The notes: generated from the sequence alone by a model not told the origin. Numbered from the stretch's first letter, positions 23,312 to 31,579 are shown. The stretch: DNA of 33,758 nt from Candidatus Bacteroides pullicola (GCA_019115825.1 DXCV01000007.1:1-33758); one strand, 5' to 3'. Program-made: numbers and translations.

Positions 23312-25834
23312 ATGAAACGGATATTCTTCCTCATAATGACCTTCCTGTCAACTGCCGCAGTACCCATCCGCGCGCAGTATTACAGCGTGAACTACGACAA
23401 GGAAACCGTGGCGGCGATGGCCGCCGCCTTTGCCGCAGAAGCCGTGGCTGAAGGCTATTATGACGAGCAGGTGGCCGCCATCCTGAAACATTACCAGGCC
23501 GCCGAGGTGGCCGCCGCCGGGATTTTCGCCGCGAAGTTCATGGAGCGGAAAGCCCTGACCGACCTCGGCATCTGGAGCAGCAGCACCGAGAACTATTACT
23601 ACCGCCGCATCTACAACATGGTGGCCCATAAAATCATGCCCAAGATATGGACGGTGGCCGGGATGATGCTGGATAGCCCCCAGACCGCCCTGTATTGGGG
23701 CAGCTACCTGATGAAGATATGCGACGAGACCAAAAACCTGTGCATGCAGTTCGAGTCCGTGGTGACAAATTCCACGCTCACGTTCTCCGACATCGCGTTT
23801 CTGGAACTCAACCCGGAGATTGCCGCCCTGCTCAAGCTGTCCGACATCGGCGAGGTGGACTGGGAACGGATGCTGGACGACCTGGCGGCGGTGCCGGGCA
23901 ATTTCACCGTGGACAACCTGAAGTCCGACCTCGACAACCTGTACAACATGGGCGTATCGCTGGCCACCGCCGGCATTGACAACCTCGGCGACGCGCTGCT
24001 GCAGCAAAACCAGTTCCACGACCTGTTCCAAGGAAAAATCGGCACGGTGCTGACCCTTGCGGAACACTACCACGGCCTGTTCAGGAGCGTGGAGAACAGC
24101 GTGGGCAACACCCTGCTCGGCATGATTGGCGGCAAGGACAACGTGGCCGGGCTGTTCAGTCTATCCAACTACAACCTGACGGCATGGATAACCGACTACC
24201 TGGACGAAGCTGCCGGGAACTACTACACCCAACGCTGGTACATCGCACGGCGCGACCAAGGTTCGGAGACGCTGTGCGACTACCATCCCCCAACGGACGA
24301 CAACAGCATCATCAACGGAAGCGCCTGGACGCGCTTCAACACCACGGACGCGAACTTCTATCCCAACTCGACCCAACGGGAGCAGGTCATCGCCAATTCG
24401 GAGAACCACGCCGGATGGTCGAGAAGCCGGGTGCAGCAACTGAACAACTCGAATGACGGCTTTACCTACACCATCAGCTACCCGATGAGCGGCTACATCA
24501 TCAGCCGGAACGGGAAGCAGACCAAGAAAGCCTACGCCTGCGAAATACATGTGCGGAAAAGCTGGAACAACGTGGAAGAGGTGTACGAGGACGTGTTCGA
24601 TTCCTATTCGATGGACCTTAACACCTTCAAGGCCCAACTCAACGCCCGCCTCTCGGAGTACAACGACAACGAGGAGGGCTACGTCTATTACATCGGTTCC
24701 GACGCAAGGAACTACTACCAGGCGACGGACGCCGCCAAGCTGGCCGGGTGCGAGAGCGTGACCATCAGCGTGACCTGCTCGGACGGCGTGACGCTCGGCC
24801 AGGGAACGACCCAATACAAATGCCGTGGCTGCGGAAGCTCGCTGGACGGACATTCCAAGGAGTGCGCCATGCAGACCACCGTGACGGACAACGAGCTGGA
24901 CACCTCGGAACTGGACGGGATGGCGCAAGAAGCCGACAGCGAGATAGCCGCCCTGCAAGCGCAAATCGGCACGTTGGAAGCGGAGAACGCCGCCCTGCTG
25001 GACAAGATAGCGAACGCCAGCGTGGAGGACGCCGCCACCTACCGCCAGGAATACAACCGGAACAAGGACGAGATAAGCCGCCTGAACGGTGAACTGTCCG
25101 ACTGGCGACAGAAAAGGCAGGACATCACCGACGCGCAGGCCGAAGCCGCCGCCGACAACAGCGTGGCCACGGACGACTATTACCGCATACCGGCCATCAT
25201 GCAAGACTGCAAGACCGCCTACGGCCTGACCTGGCAGGGCGAAGGCTCGTGGAACGGCTATTCGTATGTGCGCAAGGCCACCATGCCCAACATCAACGGC
25301 ATCATCACGTTCACGGCCACGCTCTCCATCGCCCGCAAGCCCAAATACTTCCTTGGCATCAAGATACACAGGGCCATCCTGCAGATCAGTTGGGAACTGA
25401 CCTCGGAATACAGCACCACAAGCGTGGCCGACGTGCTGACCCTCGACGCCAGCCAGACGGACGCGGAAAAGGCGGAAACCGTGAACCGGCGCATCTCGGA
25501 AATCGCGCAGGAGCATCCCGGTTGCGACATCACGACCGAATACGCCCGAAGCGCGCCGCAGGAAGAGAACGCCACGAACGACACTTACCACCTGCTGTGG
25601 TCCAGCGACCGCCTGGAGATAGCTCGCGAGGTGGACACCCGCATCACGAACATCTATGCCGACTTAGTGTCTCTGGAGAAGATGATGCACTACAAACGGA
25701 GCATCCTCGACGTGTTGAAAGACATCGCCCCCGACATCGACAGCGACCAAGGGCGCAGGCTGACACTGGTGGAAGAATGCCACGAGCGGTGGATGGAGAA
25801 CGCAAGAATACAAAACAGGGAGGACGCGCCATGA
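23312..25834 (+). CDS. Large exported conjugation-operon protein with Cys/His cluster and coiled coil
   Basis: An 840-residue exported protein of no family I recognise. A signal peptide (MKRIFFLIMTFLSTAAVPIRAQ) leads into an Ala-rich helical stretch (about 28-75). The mid part (about 100-330) is helical with hydrophobic patches. A region with many Trp/Tyr/Asn follows, including CRGCGSSLDGHSKECAM near 505-521 (C-x2-C-x6-H-x3-C), then a coiled coil (about 540-615, EIAALQAQIGTLEAENAALL). The C-terminal region has beta-rich and helical parts. It occupies the place between TraG and TraJ where TraH/TraI would be expected. The stop overlaps the next start (ATGA), so the products are made together. 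It may be a periplasmic or outer-membrane part of the mating apparatus. Confidence 0.72.
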   Translation: MKRIFFLIMTFLSTAAVPIRAQYYSVNYDKETVAAMAAAFAAEAVAEGYYDEQVAAILKHYQAAEVAAAGIFAAKFMERKALTDLGIWSSSTENYYYRRIYNMVAHKIMPKIWTVAGMMLDSPQTALYWGSYLMKICDETKNLCMQFESVVTNSTLTFSDIAFLELNPEIAALLKLSDIGEVDWERMLDDLAAVPGNFTVDNLKSDLDNLYNMGVSLATAGIDNLGDALLQQNQFHDLFQGKIGTVLTLAEHYHGLFRSVENSVGNTLLGMIGGKDNVAGLFSLSNYNLTAWITDYLDEAAGNYYTQRWYIARRDQGSETLCDYHPPTDDNSIINGSAWTRFNTTDANFYPNSTQREQVIANSENHAGWSRSRVQQLNNSNDGFTYTISYPMSGYIISRNGKQTKKAYACEIHVRKSWNNVEEVYEDVFDSYSMDLNTFKAQLNARLSEYNDNEEGYVYYIGSDARNYYQATDAAKLAGCESVTISVTCSDGVTLGQGTTQYKCRGCGSSLDGHSKECAMQTTVTDNELDTSELDGMAQEADSEIAALQAQIGTLEAENAALLDKIANASVEDAATYRQEYNRNKDEISRLNGELSDWRQKRQDITDAQAEAAADNSVATDDYYRIPAIMQDCKTAYGLTWQGEGSWNGYSYVRKATMPNINGIITFTATLSIARKPKYFLGIKIHRAILQISWELTSEYSTTSVADVLTLDASQTDAEKAETVNRRISEIAQEHPGCDITTEYARSAPQEENATNDTYHLLWSSDRLEIAREVDTRITNIYADLVSLEKMMHYKRSILDVLKDIAPDIDSDQGRRLTLVEECHERWMENARIQNREDAP

Positions 25835-26556
25835 ACAGACAGACCATAATCCTCATGCTCCTATTCCTGCTTGCGCCCCTTGCGGCGAAAGCCCAATGGA
25901 GCTTTGACATCACCTCGATAGAGGCGTACATCAACGACCACAAGAAACAACGCAGCCTGCTGCTGGCCCGCAGCACCCTGGAATACAGCAACAAGTTGCT
26001 GCACGAGTACAGCCGGGACGCGACGGTGGAGTACAAGGAAATCAACATCGACCTTGACAAGTACACCCGCGCCTTCGACATCATCGACGTGATGTACCAG
26101 TCGCTGCGCACCGTGCTGAACGTGAAGGACAGCTACGAGACCGTCCGGGAGCGTTTGTCGGACTACGAGCGGCTGATGGGCGACTTCCATGAAAAGGTCA
26201 TCAGGCGGAACCGCATCGAGCTGTCCGACACGCTGCTGATAGCCATCAACGCGAGGGCCATCCGAAACATCGCGGACGAAGGCGAACACCTGTACCGCTC
26301 GTTCTCCGACCTGGTGCTGTACGCCACCAGCGCGGCAGCCTGCTCCACCGCCGACCTGCTGATGGTGCTGGATGCCATCAACACCTCCTTGGACAACATC
26401 CAACGCCACCTGAACCGCTCCTATTTCGAGACTTGGCGGTACGTGCAGGTGCGCATAGGCTACTGGAAAGAGCAGGTGTACCGGCGAAGGAGCGTCAAGG
26501 AAATGGCGGAGGACGCTTTCTCCCGTTGGAGGGTGGCCGGGAAGCTGGACTATTAA
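25831..26556 (+). CDS. Exported helical protein of the tra operon
   Basis: A 241-residue protein: signal peptide MNRQTIILMLLFLLAPLAAKAQ, then a mostly helical mature part (HKKQRSLLLARSTLEYSNKLLHEYSRD...). Residues about 150-200 include SFSDLVLYATSAAACSTADLLMVLDAINTSLDNIQRHLNRSYFETWRYVQVRIGYW. In size, signal peptide and helical nature it resembles the TraI (DUF4141-type) periplasmic proteins of Bacteroides elements, but I see no clear sequence match. The ATG at 25831 overlaps the upstream stop and begins the signal peptide; the frame is open further upstream but without protein-like features. It is part of the traG-traJ segment. Confidence 0.75.
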   Translation: MNRQTIILMLLFLLAPLAAKAQWSFDITSIEAYINDHKKQRSLLLARSTLEYSNKLLHEYSRDATVEYKEINIDLDKYTRAFDIIDVMYQSLRTVLNVKDSYETVRERLSDYERLMGDFHEKVIRRNRIELSDTLLIAINARAIRNIADEGEHLYRSFSDLVLYATSAAACSTADLLMVLDAINTSLDNIQRHLNRSYFETWRYVQVRIGYWKEQVYRRRSVKEMAEDAFSRWRVAGKLDY

Positions 26557-26618
26557 GAATGAAGAATTAAGAATGAAGAATGAAGAGTGAAGAATGAAAG
26601 GTGAAGAATTAAGAATTG
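26552..26618 (+). repeat. Degenerate GAAGAATTAAGAAT-type tandem repeat
   Basis: The gap between the two exported-protein genes holds repeated units of (A)TTAAGAATGAAGAA and GTGAAGAATGAA. Such purine-rich repeats are common intergenic spacers in Bacteroidales. No gene or promoter is visible here. Confidence 0.5.
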
Positions 26619-26644
26619 TGTAATCCTATAATAAATGAAGGTAT

Positions 26645-27424
26645 ATGAGACATACGGGAACACTTATCGGCTTGGGACTGCTATGGCTGTCTGGAGGGAA
26701 CGTCCTTCATGCGCAGAGCGTGACCTACAACCATGATTCGTCGAAAAAGAACCAGGTGACGGTGATGGAGACGGGAGGCGGCTCGCTGACCCCTGAAATC
26801 TATTACACCCTGTTGCACAACAGTTACAAAAAATCGGCGGCCGCCAAGAACAAGCTGTCGTTCCGCACCCAGGCAGGCATCCACCTGTACAACCAGGTGG
26901 ACGAAGCGGAAACCATCGATTCGGCATTGGTAAAGCGGGCCGAGATAGAGGCTCTGAACATAGCGGACCGGACCGTTGATTTGGCCTGGCTGGCCGAAGG
27001 AGACAAGCTGAACGGCCAGATGGAGCAATTCAAGGAAAACATCGACCGCATCCTCCTTGTGGGCGGCACCCCGGCGGAAAAAGAGCGGTGGACGGAGTAT
27101 TACCATGTGTATGACTGCGCCATCCGGGCGACCAAAGATGCCTATATGCCCAACGCCCAGCGGAAAAAAGAATACCTGCGCATCCATGCCGACGTGGCCC
27201 GTCAGAACGAGACGCTGGTGAAATACCTCGTGCGGCTGCACAACGCCACCCTGACGGACGAATTGCTATCGGCCACCCACCAACGGACGACTGACAACGG
27301 AAGCATCGCGGCGGAAGCCATGAACCGGTGGAGAGCCGCCCGTCAGGACGTGCGCGGCCCATCGTCCGACGGTGGAAACGGAGATACGGACAACGGAAAC
27401 GGAGAAGAAACAGTAGAAAGATAA
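26645..27424 (+). CDS. Exported conjugation-operon protein (DUF5045-like)
   Basis: A 259-residue protein with a signal peptide (MRHTGTLIGLGLLWLSGGNVLHAQ). The mature N-terminus SVTYNHDSSKKNQVTVMETGGGSLTPEIYYTLLHNSYKK and the helical region after it (AIHLYNQVDEAETID...ALNIADRTVDLAWL) recall DUF5045-type proteins of Bacteroidetes conjugative elements, by memory only. The C-terminal tail is Gly/Asp/Asn-rich and probably disordered (DGGNGDTDNGNGEE). It lies 3 nt before traJ and downstream of the repeat spacer. A periplasmic role beside TraJ is likely from context. Confidence 0.7.
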   Translation: MRHTGTLIGLGLLWLSGGNVLHAQSVTYNHDSSKKNQVTVMETGGGSLTPEIYYTLLHNSYKKSAAAKNKLSFRTQAGIHLYNQVDEAETIDSALVKRAEIEALNIADRTVDLAWLAEGDKLNGQMEQFKENIDRILLVGGTPAEKERWTEYYHVYDCAIRATKDAYMPNAQRKKEYLRIHADVARQNETLVKYLVRLHNATLTDELLSATHQRTTDNGSIAAEAMNRWRAARQDVRGPSSDGGNGDTDNGNGEETVER

Positions 27425-27427
27425 ACC

Positions 27428-28288
27428 ATGGCAGACAACATACTATCCGATTTTGGCATCAACATCCTTGAGGAAGAGATTGATGACGTGATATTCCAGA
27501 CCAACGAGTTCCTGACCGACGCCACGTTTACCGGCGCGCAAGGCCCGTTCTGGTGGATTCTCCAGATGTGCATGGCGTTGGCCGCCCTGTTCGCCATCGT
27601 GATGGCGGCGGGCATGGCCTACAAGATGATGGTGAAGCATGAACCGCTGGACGTGATGAAGCTGTTTAAGCCGCTGGCCGTGTCCGTCATCCTCTGTTGG
27701 TGGTATCCACCCGCGGACACGGGCATGACCCACAGCGGCAGCGACTGGTGCTTTCTGGACTTCCTGTCCTACATACCGAACTGCATCGGGTCGTACACCC
27801 ACGACCTGTACGAGGCGGAAGCCACGCAGATAGCGGACAAGTTTGAGGAGGTGCAGGAACTCATCTACGTGCGCGACACCATCTACACCAACCTGCAGGC
27901 TCAGGCGGACGTGGCCCATTCCGGCACCTCCGACCCCGACCTGATAGAGGCCACGATGGAACAGACCGGCGTGGATGAAGTGACCAATATGGAGAAGGAC
28001 GCAAGTCGCCTTTGGTTCACCTCGCTGACTGCAGGCATCGTGGTCGGAATCGACAAAATTATCATGCTCATAGCCCTTGTTGTATTTAGGATAGGCTGGT
28101 GGGCGACAATATACTGTCAGCAAATTTTACTTGGTATGCTGACGATATTCGGGCCGATACAGTGGGCTTTCAGCCTGCTGCCCAAGTGGGAAGGTGCGTG
28201 GGCGAAATGGACAACGAGGTACTTGACGGTACATTTTTACGGGGCCTGCCTCTACTTCGGAAGTTTCTATTCACTTGTATATCATTGA
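27428..28288 (+). pseudogene. traJ: traJ, 3' end replaced by IME insertion
   Basis: A 286-residue product, intact to about residue 275. The N-terminus MADNILSDFGINILEEEIDDVIFQTNEFL, the hydrophobic WWILQMCMALAALFAIVMAAGMAYKMM, LFKPLAVSVILCWWYPPADTG, and QQILLGMLTIFGPIQWAFSLLPKWEGAWAKW are characteristic of Bacteroides TraJ (a polytopic inner-membrane protein with VirB6-like role). Full-length TraJ continues through another hydrophobic segment and soluble tail; here similarity ends near LYFGSFYSLVYH, and the sequence runs into AT-rich, non-coding DNA. The next genes belong to a different mobile element, so an insertion removed the C-terminus. The truncated protein is probably inactive. Confidence 0.8.
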
Positions 28289-28383
28289 TTATCAATTATC
28301 TATGTTTTAAAAAATACTTGCGTAACAAATGTGCAACAAAAATCCGAAAAACTATTTCCCACGTATTTAACACTATTGTAATC

Positions 28384-28656
28384 GAATGTTAAGAATCAGA
28401 CTTGCAAGTATGAATGTTAAATCTTCATTTTCCGTCAGATGTTTTTGGGTTGGCATTTGGACTGTCACATTAGCCACTGCAACCGACAGAAATATGCTTG
28501 TACACTCCAATATTCAAGGTTGTGGCAAAGTTAGCCAATTTCTGCTGTTATAAAAACCTGTATGCAAGGTTAAAAGTGAATGTTGCCAATGGAATTTTGC
28601 CGCTGTATGACTTGTACACTTGGTACGGAAAACCGACATCTTTTGAGTTGGCATTT
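28384..28656 (+). repeat. Mirror-ordered direct repeats at the IME left end
   Basis: Exact copies in one orientation: GTTGGCATTT 28449-28458 and 28647-28656; CCGACA 28483-28488 and 28633-28638; CTTGTACACT 28497-28506 and 28611-28620; CAAGGTT 28515-28521 and 28565-28571. The order is A-B-C-D-D-C-B-A. GAATGTTAA also occurs twice (28384-28392, 28412-28420). The 528-nt stretch has no other gene-like content. Likely integrase or excisionase arm sites. Confidence 0.6.
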
Positions 28657-28739
28657 TAGCTGGATATTTGTAATATAAATCACTGTTATACAATTAGTTA
28701 AAGCTGAATTAGAGTGTTGTTTTCATATCCTTTTCGCTT

Positions 28740-28747
28740 TAACTTTG
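28740..28747 (+). promoter_or_regulatory. -7 promoter element of the first IME gene
   Basis: TAACTTTG is a perfect TAnnTTTG match. A GTTG at about 28716-28719, about 20 nt upstream, fits the -33 position. Transcription would start near 28755, about 60 nt before the first HTH gene. Confidence 0.6.
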
Positions 28748-28816
28748 CACTTGCCAACCTAAAGAAACACAAGCGAATGGCAACGATTAAGAACAACAAT
28801 TAAACAGATAAAGACT

Positions 28817-29152
28817 ATGTGTAAAACAGAACAGAACCCAAACGAAACCGCCTTACTCCGAAAGATGGTGGATGGGCTTAAACAGGAGGTTGAAAAGGTT
28901 AAGAGTGTGGTGTATGCCTCAAAGGAAGTGCTGAACTTGGAAGAAGCGGCAATGTTCCTCGGCATATCCAAAAGCTCGCTCTACAAGATGACCCATAACC
29001 AAGTCATCCCTTATTTCAAGCCGAACAACAAAATGGTTTATTTTGAGAAATCAGAGCTTCTGAAATGGCTGCGGCAGAACCCGGTCGCATCACAAACACA
29101 GGTTTCTGAGGAAGCACAGGCCATCATGCGTAAACTCGCCCGTGCGGATTGA
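28817..29152 (+). CDS. Helix-turn-helix (excisionase-family) protein 1 of the IME
   Basis: A 111-residue protein. A short charged coiled coil (about 12-35, LLRKMVDGLKQEVEKVKSV) precedes a HTH_17-type winged helix: VLNLEEAAMFLGISKSSLYKMTHNQVIPYFKPNNKMVYFEKSELLKWL (about 38-85). This is the usual small DNA-binding protein of Bacteroidetes mobile elements, often an excision or transfer regulator. The plan, coiled coil then HTH then short tail, is the same as the outer ICE protein at 15664. It lies behind its own -7 element and 28 nt before the second HTH gene, so the two are probably co-transcribed. Confidence 0.85.
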   Translation: MCKTEQNPNETALLRKMVDGLKQEVEKVKSVVYASKEVLNLEEAAMFLGISKSSLYKMTHNQVIPYFKPNNKMVYFEKSELLKWLRQNPVASQTQVSEEAQAIMRKLARAD

Positions 29153-29180
29153 TTTTCCCTACATTCAATAATTCATTGAT

Positions 29181-29954
29181 ATGACAGACAACGAACCATT
29201 GCATATGTCTTTTGACAATCTGCCCCGTGCCGTGGCAGAACTCCACTCCAAAATCGACACGCTTACCGAAATGGTGGAGAAACTGATGTCGGCAAACGCA
29301 GCACAGCTTTTGCCGGAGATAATGACAGTGGAGGATGTATCGGCGATGCTGTGCAAATCCGTTTCCACTATCTACGCCATGACTTCTGAGCGTCGCATAC
29401 CTTACCGCAAGCAAGGCAACAAGCTCTACTTCATGCGCACGGAGATTAGGTCATGGCTCAATGACTCCGTAGTGCCAAAGGATGCGCCCAAGCGAAAAAG
29501 TGTGCATGAGACCAAAGACTGCGGCAACTTTCCAGACGAACCGGCTCCCGAAAAAGAGAGCGGACAAATCGAGGAAGTAACCGGAACACAAGACATGCAA
29601 ACAGGCGTACCCACACCGGATAACTGCGCCGGACAGGAACAACAAAATCCACCTTACATCATCGAACAAAGGACGCACTCAAGGAGCGGTGCGGAGATTT
29701 TCGCCGTGCGTTTCTCCAATGAATATGAAGCAGCCGGAGAACGGAAATTTAACCCAAGAGCACGGGAGTTCAACGGCTACTGGAGCGACTATGGGAACGG
29801 CGGATATGTGTTCAACACATCAGCAGATGCAGAGAACTTTGCCAATGCGATAACAGGGAAAAAAGAAACCGAGCACCCCCCAACCGATGATGCAGGGGAA
29901 CAATGTCGTGACCACAATTCATCATGGCAGCCAACGCAAACGGGCATACTTTAG
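29181..29954 (+). CDS. HTH protein 2 of the IME with a C-terminal polyvalent-protein-like domain
   Basis: A 257-residue protein in two parts. Residues about 12-35 are a coiled coil; about 46-95 form a HTH_17 domain (IMTVEDVSAMLCKSVSTIYAMTSERRIPYRKQGNKLYFMRTEIRSWL). A Pro/Glu-rich linker (about 96-165) follows. The C-terminal module (IIEQRTHSRSGAEIFAVRFSN...ARE FNGYWSDYGNGGYVFNTSADAENFANAI) resembles short domains found in phage and plasmid polyvalent proteins and SNF2-type helicases. Such fusion suggests a DNA-binding protein with an extra interaction role, perhaps anti-defence or transfer-related; this is inference. It precedes the oriT-like region. Confidence 0.75.
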   Translation: MTDNEPLHMSFDNLPRAVAELHSKIDTLTEMVEKLMSANAAQLLPEIMTVEDVSAMLCKSVSTIYAMTSERRIPYRKQGNKLYFMRTEIRSWLNDSVVPKDAPKRKSVHETKDCGNFPDEPAPEKESGQIEEVTGTQDMQTGVPTPDNCAGQEQQNPPYIIEQRTHSRSGAEIFAVRFSNEYEAAGERKFNPRAREFNGYWSDYGNGGYVFNTSADAENFANAITGKKETEHPPTDDAGEQCRDHNSSWQPTQTGIL

Positions 29955-30003
29955 ACTGTAATACCTCTTATACAAAGGTGGGAAATAGGGTATGGAATGA
30001 AGT

Positions 30004-30138
30004 ATTTATAGGGGCGTTTTTTTAGGGCTGGCAAGTTAATGTTTTCGTCCACGAAAACCACGCCACCAACGGCGACCTGACCATGCGGATAACGGCAAGA
30101 CCGGATTGCAGCCCTAAAAAACGCCGACCCATTTATAA
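30004..30138. other. Candidate origin of transfer (oriT) of the IME
   Basis: Two arms of about 27 nt face each other: TTTATAGGGGCGTTTTTTTA with AGGGCTG (left, 30004-30030) and CAGCCCTAAAAAACGCC followed by GACCCATTTATAA (right, 30109-30138). Between them is a perfect 8-bp hairpin, GTTTTCGTCCACGAAAAC (30041-30058). This lies directly upstream of the MobC-like and relaxase genes, the usual position for oriT in Bacteroides mobilizable elements. The nic site is not identified. No gene lies in 29955-30155. Confidence 0.55.
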
Positions 30139-30155
30139 CAGACAATAGAAAGCGG

Positions 30156-30506
30156 ATGACAGAACAAGATACCAATCATAAAGGAGGCCGCCCCAAGGCC
30201 GTAAAGGGCAAGGCGCGGACTAAAACCATATCCACACGGCTCACGCTGGCCGAGTGGAAAACGGTCATGAAACGGATTGCCGACGCTGGCAAGAAACCGT
30301 CGCATTTCTTGCGTGAACTGCTACTTCAAGGCAAGGTCGTGGCGGCACGGACACAGGAGGACAGGCAACAGATAAGGATGCTGGAGGGTGGTTGCAACAA
30401 CCTGAACCAACTGGCGAAGCTGGCACATCAACATGGCTTTCCGAGAACCAAAGAAAAAATCACCACCCTGCTGGACGAGTTCAACAAAATCATCGAGAGG
30501 ATATGA
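30156..30506 (+). CDS. MobC-like relaxosome accessory protein
   Basis: A 116-residue basic protein. The N-terminal KGGRPKAVKGKARTKTISTRLTLAEWKTVMKRIADAGKKPSHFLRELLLQG (about 9-59) is a ribbon-helix-helix-like DNA-binding part of MobC/BexA-type accessory proteins, followed by GGCNNLNQLAKLAHQHGF and a helical tail, the standard MobC pattern. Such proteins help the relaxase melt and nick oriT. The oriT candidate lies just upstream, and its stop overlaps the relaxase start (ATGATGA), so the two are coupled. Confidence 0.85.
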   Translation: MTEQDTNHKGGRPKAVKGKARTKTISTRLTLAEWKTVMKRIADAGKKPSHFLRELLLQGKVVAARTQEDRQQIRMLEGGCNNLNQLAKLAHQHGFPRTKEKITTLLDEFNKIIERI

Positions 30507-31579
30507 TGGGCGACTTGAAGAAACGGGCGAGCTTCGCCAAGTTGGTGAACTACGTGAACAACCCAAAAAAGGCACGGCTCATAGACAGCAAGGACGTGAG
30601 GCTTGATAATAATGCAACCATAGCAGCGAGTATGCAGGGACAGGCTGATGACAAGTCGGGGCGCAAGCTGAAAAATCCGGTGTACCACATCTCGCTGGAC
30701 TTTGCCCACGAGGACACACCAAAGCTGACGGACGCTCTGATGGCTGAAATAGCCCGTGAGTACATGAAGCGCATGGGCATTGTGAACACCCAATATATTG
30801 TATGCCGCCACACCGACAAGGAACACCAGCACTTGCACATCGTGGCCAACAGGGTGGACAATGACGGGAACACCATCAGCGACCGGAACGATGCCATACG
30901 CAACGTGGCGGTATGCAAGGCTCTCACGAGGGAATACGGCCTGCACTTCTCCAAGGGCAAGGTGAATGTGAAGCGTGACCGTCTGCGCGGCAAGGACAAG
31001 GTGAAATACCAAATCCATGATGCCGTCAAAGCGGCCTTGCCCCGTTGTAACAGTTGGTCGGAATTGTGCGGCAGGCTGGTTAAGCAGGGCATCGGGGTAA
31101 ACTTCAAGCTCGACAAACGTAACGGCAATATCATTGGTGTGTCGTTCACGAAAGATGGAATATCGTTCAGCGGTTCACGGATAGACCGCAGCATGGGCTT
31201 TTATAAGCTGGACAAGCAGTTCGATGGCCATATTGCTGAGGGCATGGAATGGAAGAACAATCTGTACCATACCCAACCAAAGGTTGAAAGCGGAATAAGC
31301 CAAACGGAAGCCATATATAAACCGGAGCATCCATTTGAACAGACGGATAAGGCCTATTCTACCGATGGCCATGCGGAAGTATCCGGCAACGGAACTTTCG
31401 CCGATGCCGAAGCGAATACAGACATAGTCCAAGTGGGTATCGGCGCACTTATCGAGTTGTGCGTCCAACCTCACCAAGCCAAAGTTTCATCCGGCGGTGG
31501 AGGTGGAGGAAACGAAAGCGGCTGGGGCGAGAACGACAAGGAAAAGAACAAATACAAACCAAAAAAGATGAGAAGATGA
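30503..31579 (+). CDS. Relaxase/mobilization nuclease (MobA/VirD2-like)
   Basis: A 358-residue relaxase that would nick oriT and lead the strand into a recipient. The conserved metal-binding triad is HTDKEHQHLHIVANRV (His108, His110 and His112; motif III of the MobA/VirD2 family). The candidate catalytic tyrosine is Tyr17 in LVNYVNNPKKA. The domain continues through GKVNVKRDRLRGKDKVKYQIHDAV; the C-terminus has a Gly-run (GGGGGGNESGWG) and a basic tail. Starts at 30503 and 30506 are both possible; both overlap the MobC stop. The 358-residue length is typical of small Bacteroides mobilizable elements. Its stop overlaps the next gene (ATGA). Confidence 0.92.
   Translation: MMGDLKKRASFAKLVNYVNNPKKARLIDSKDVRLDNNATIAASMQGQADDKSGRKLKNPVYHISLDFAHEDTPKLTDALMAEIAREYMKRMGIVNTQYIVCRHTDKEHQHLHIVANRVDNDGNTISDRNDAIRNVAVCKALTREYGLHFSKGKVNVKRDRLRGKDKVKYQIHDAVKAALPRCNSWSELCGRLVKQGIGVNFKLDKRNGNIIGVSFTKDGISFSGSRIDRSMGFYKLDKQFDGHIAEGMEWKNNLYHTQPKVESGISQTEAIYKPEHPFEQTDKAYSTDGHAEVSGNGTFADAEANTDIVQVGIGALIELCVQPHQAKVSSGGGGGGNESGWGENDKEKNKYKPKKMRR

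Larger units (their letters stand above)
13446..28288 (+). mobile_element. Integrative conjugative element (ICE), left part, interrupted by an IME
   Basis: All genes from the integrase at 13446 to traJ point the same way and form recognisable modules: recombination (integrase), replication or DNA processing (HTH, RepA-like, primase-like), and conjugation (TraE, TraE, TraF, TraG, TraJ). Gene sequence is GC-rich throughout the transfer part. The left attachment site probably lies between about 13040 and 13440 but cannot be fixed, and the right end is outside the window. TraJ is cut off by a second element from about 28255. Confidence 0.8.

Noticed and set aside
24161..25591. 476-codon frame antisense to the 840-aa exported protein
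   Set aside because: Shadow of a GC-rich gene; the plus strand has signal peptide, coiled coil and overlapping neighbours.
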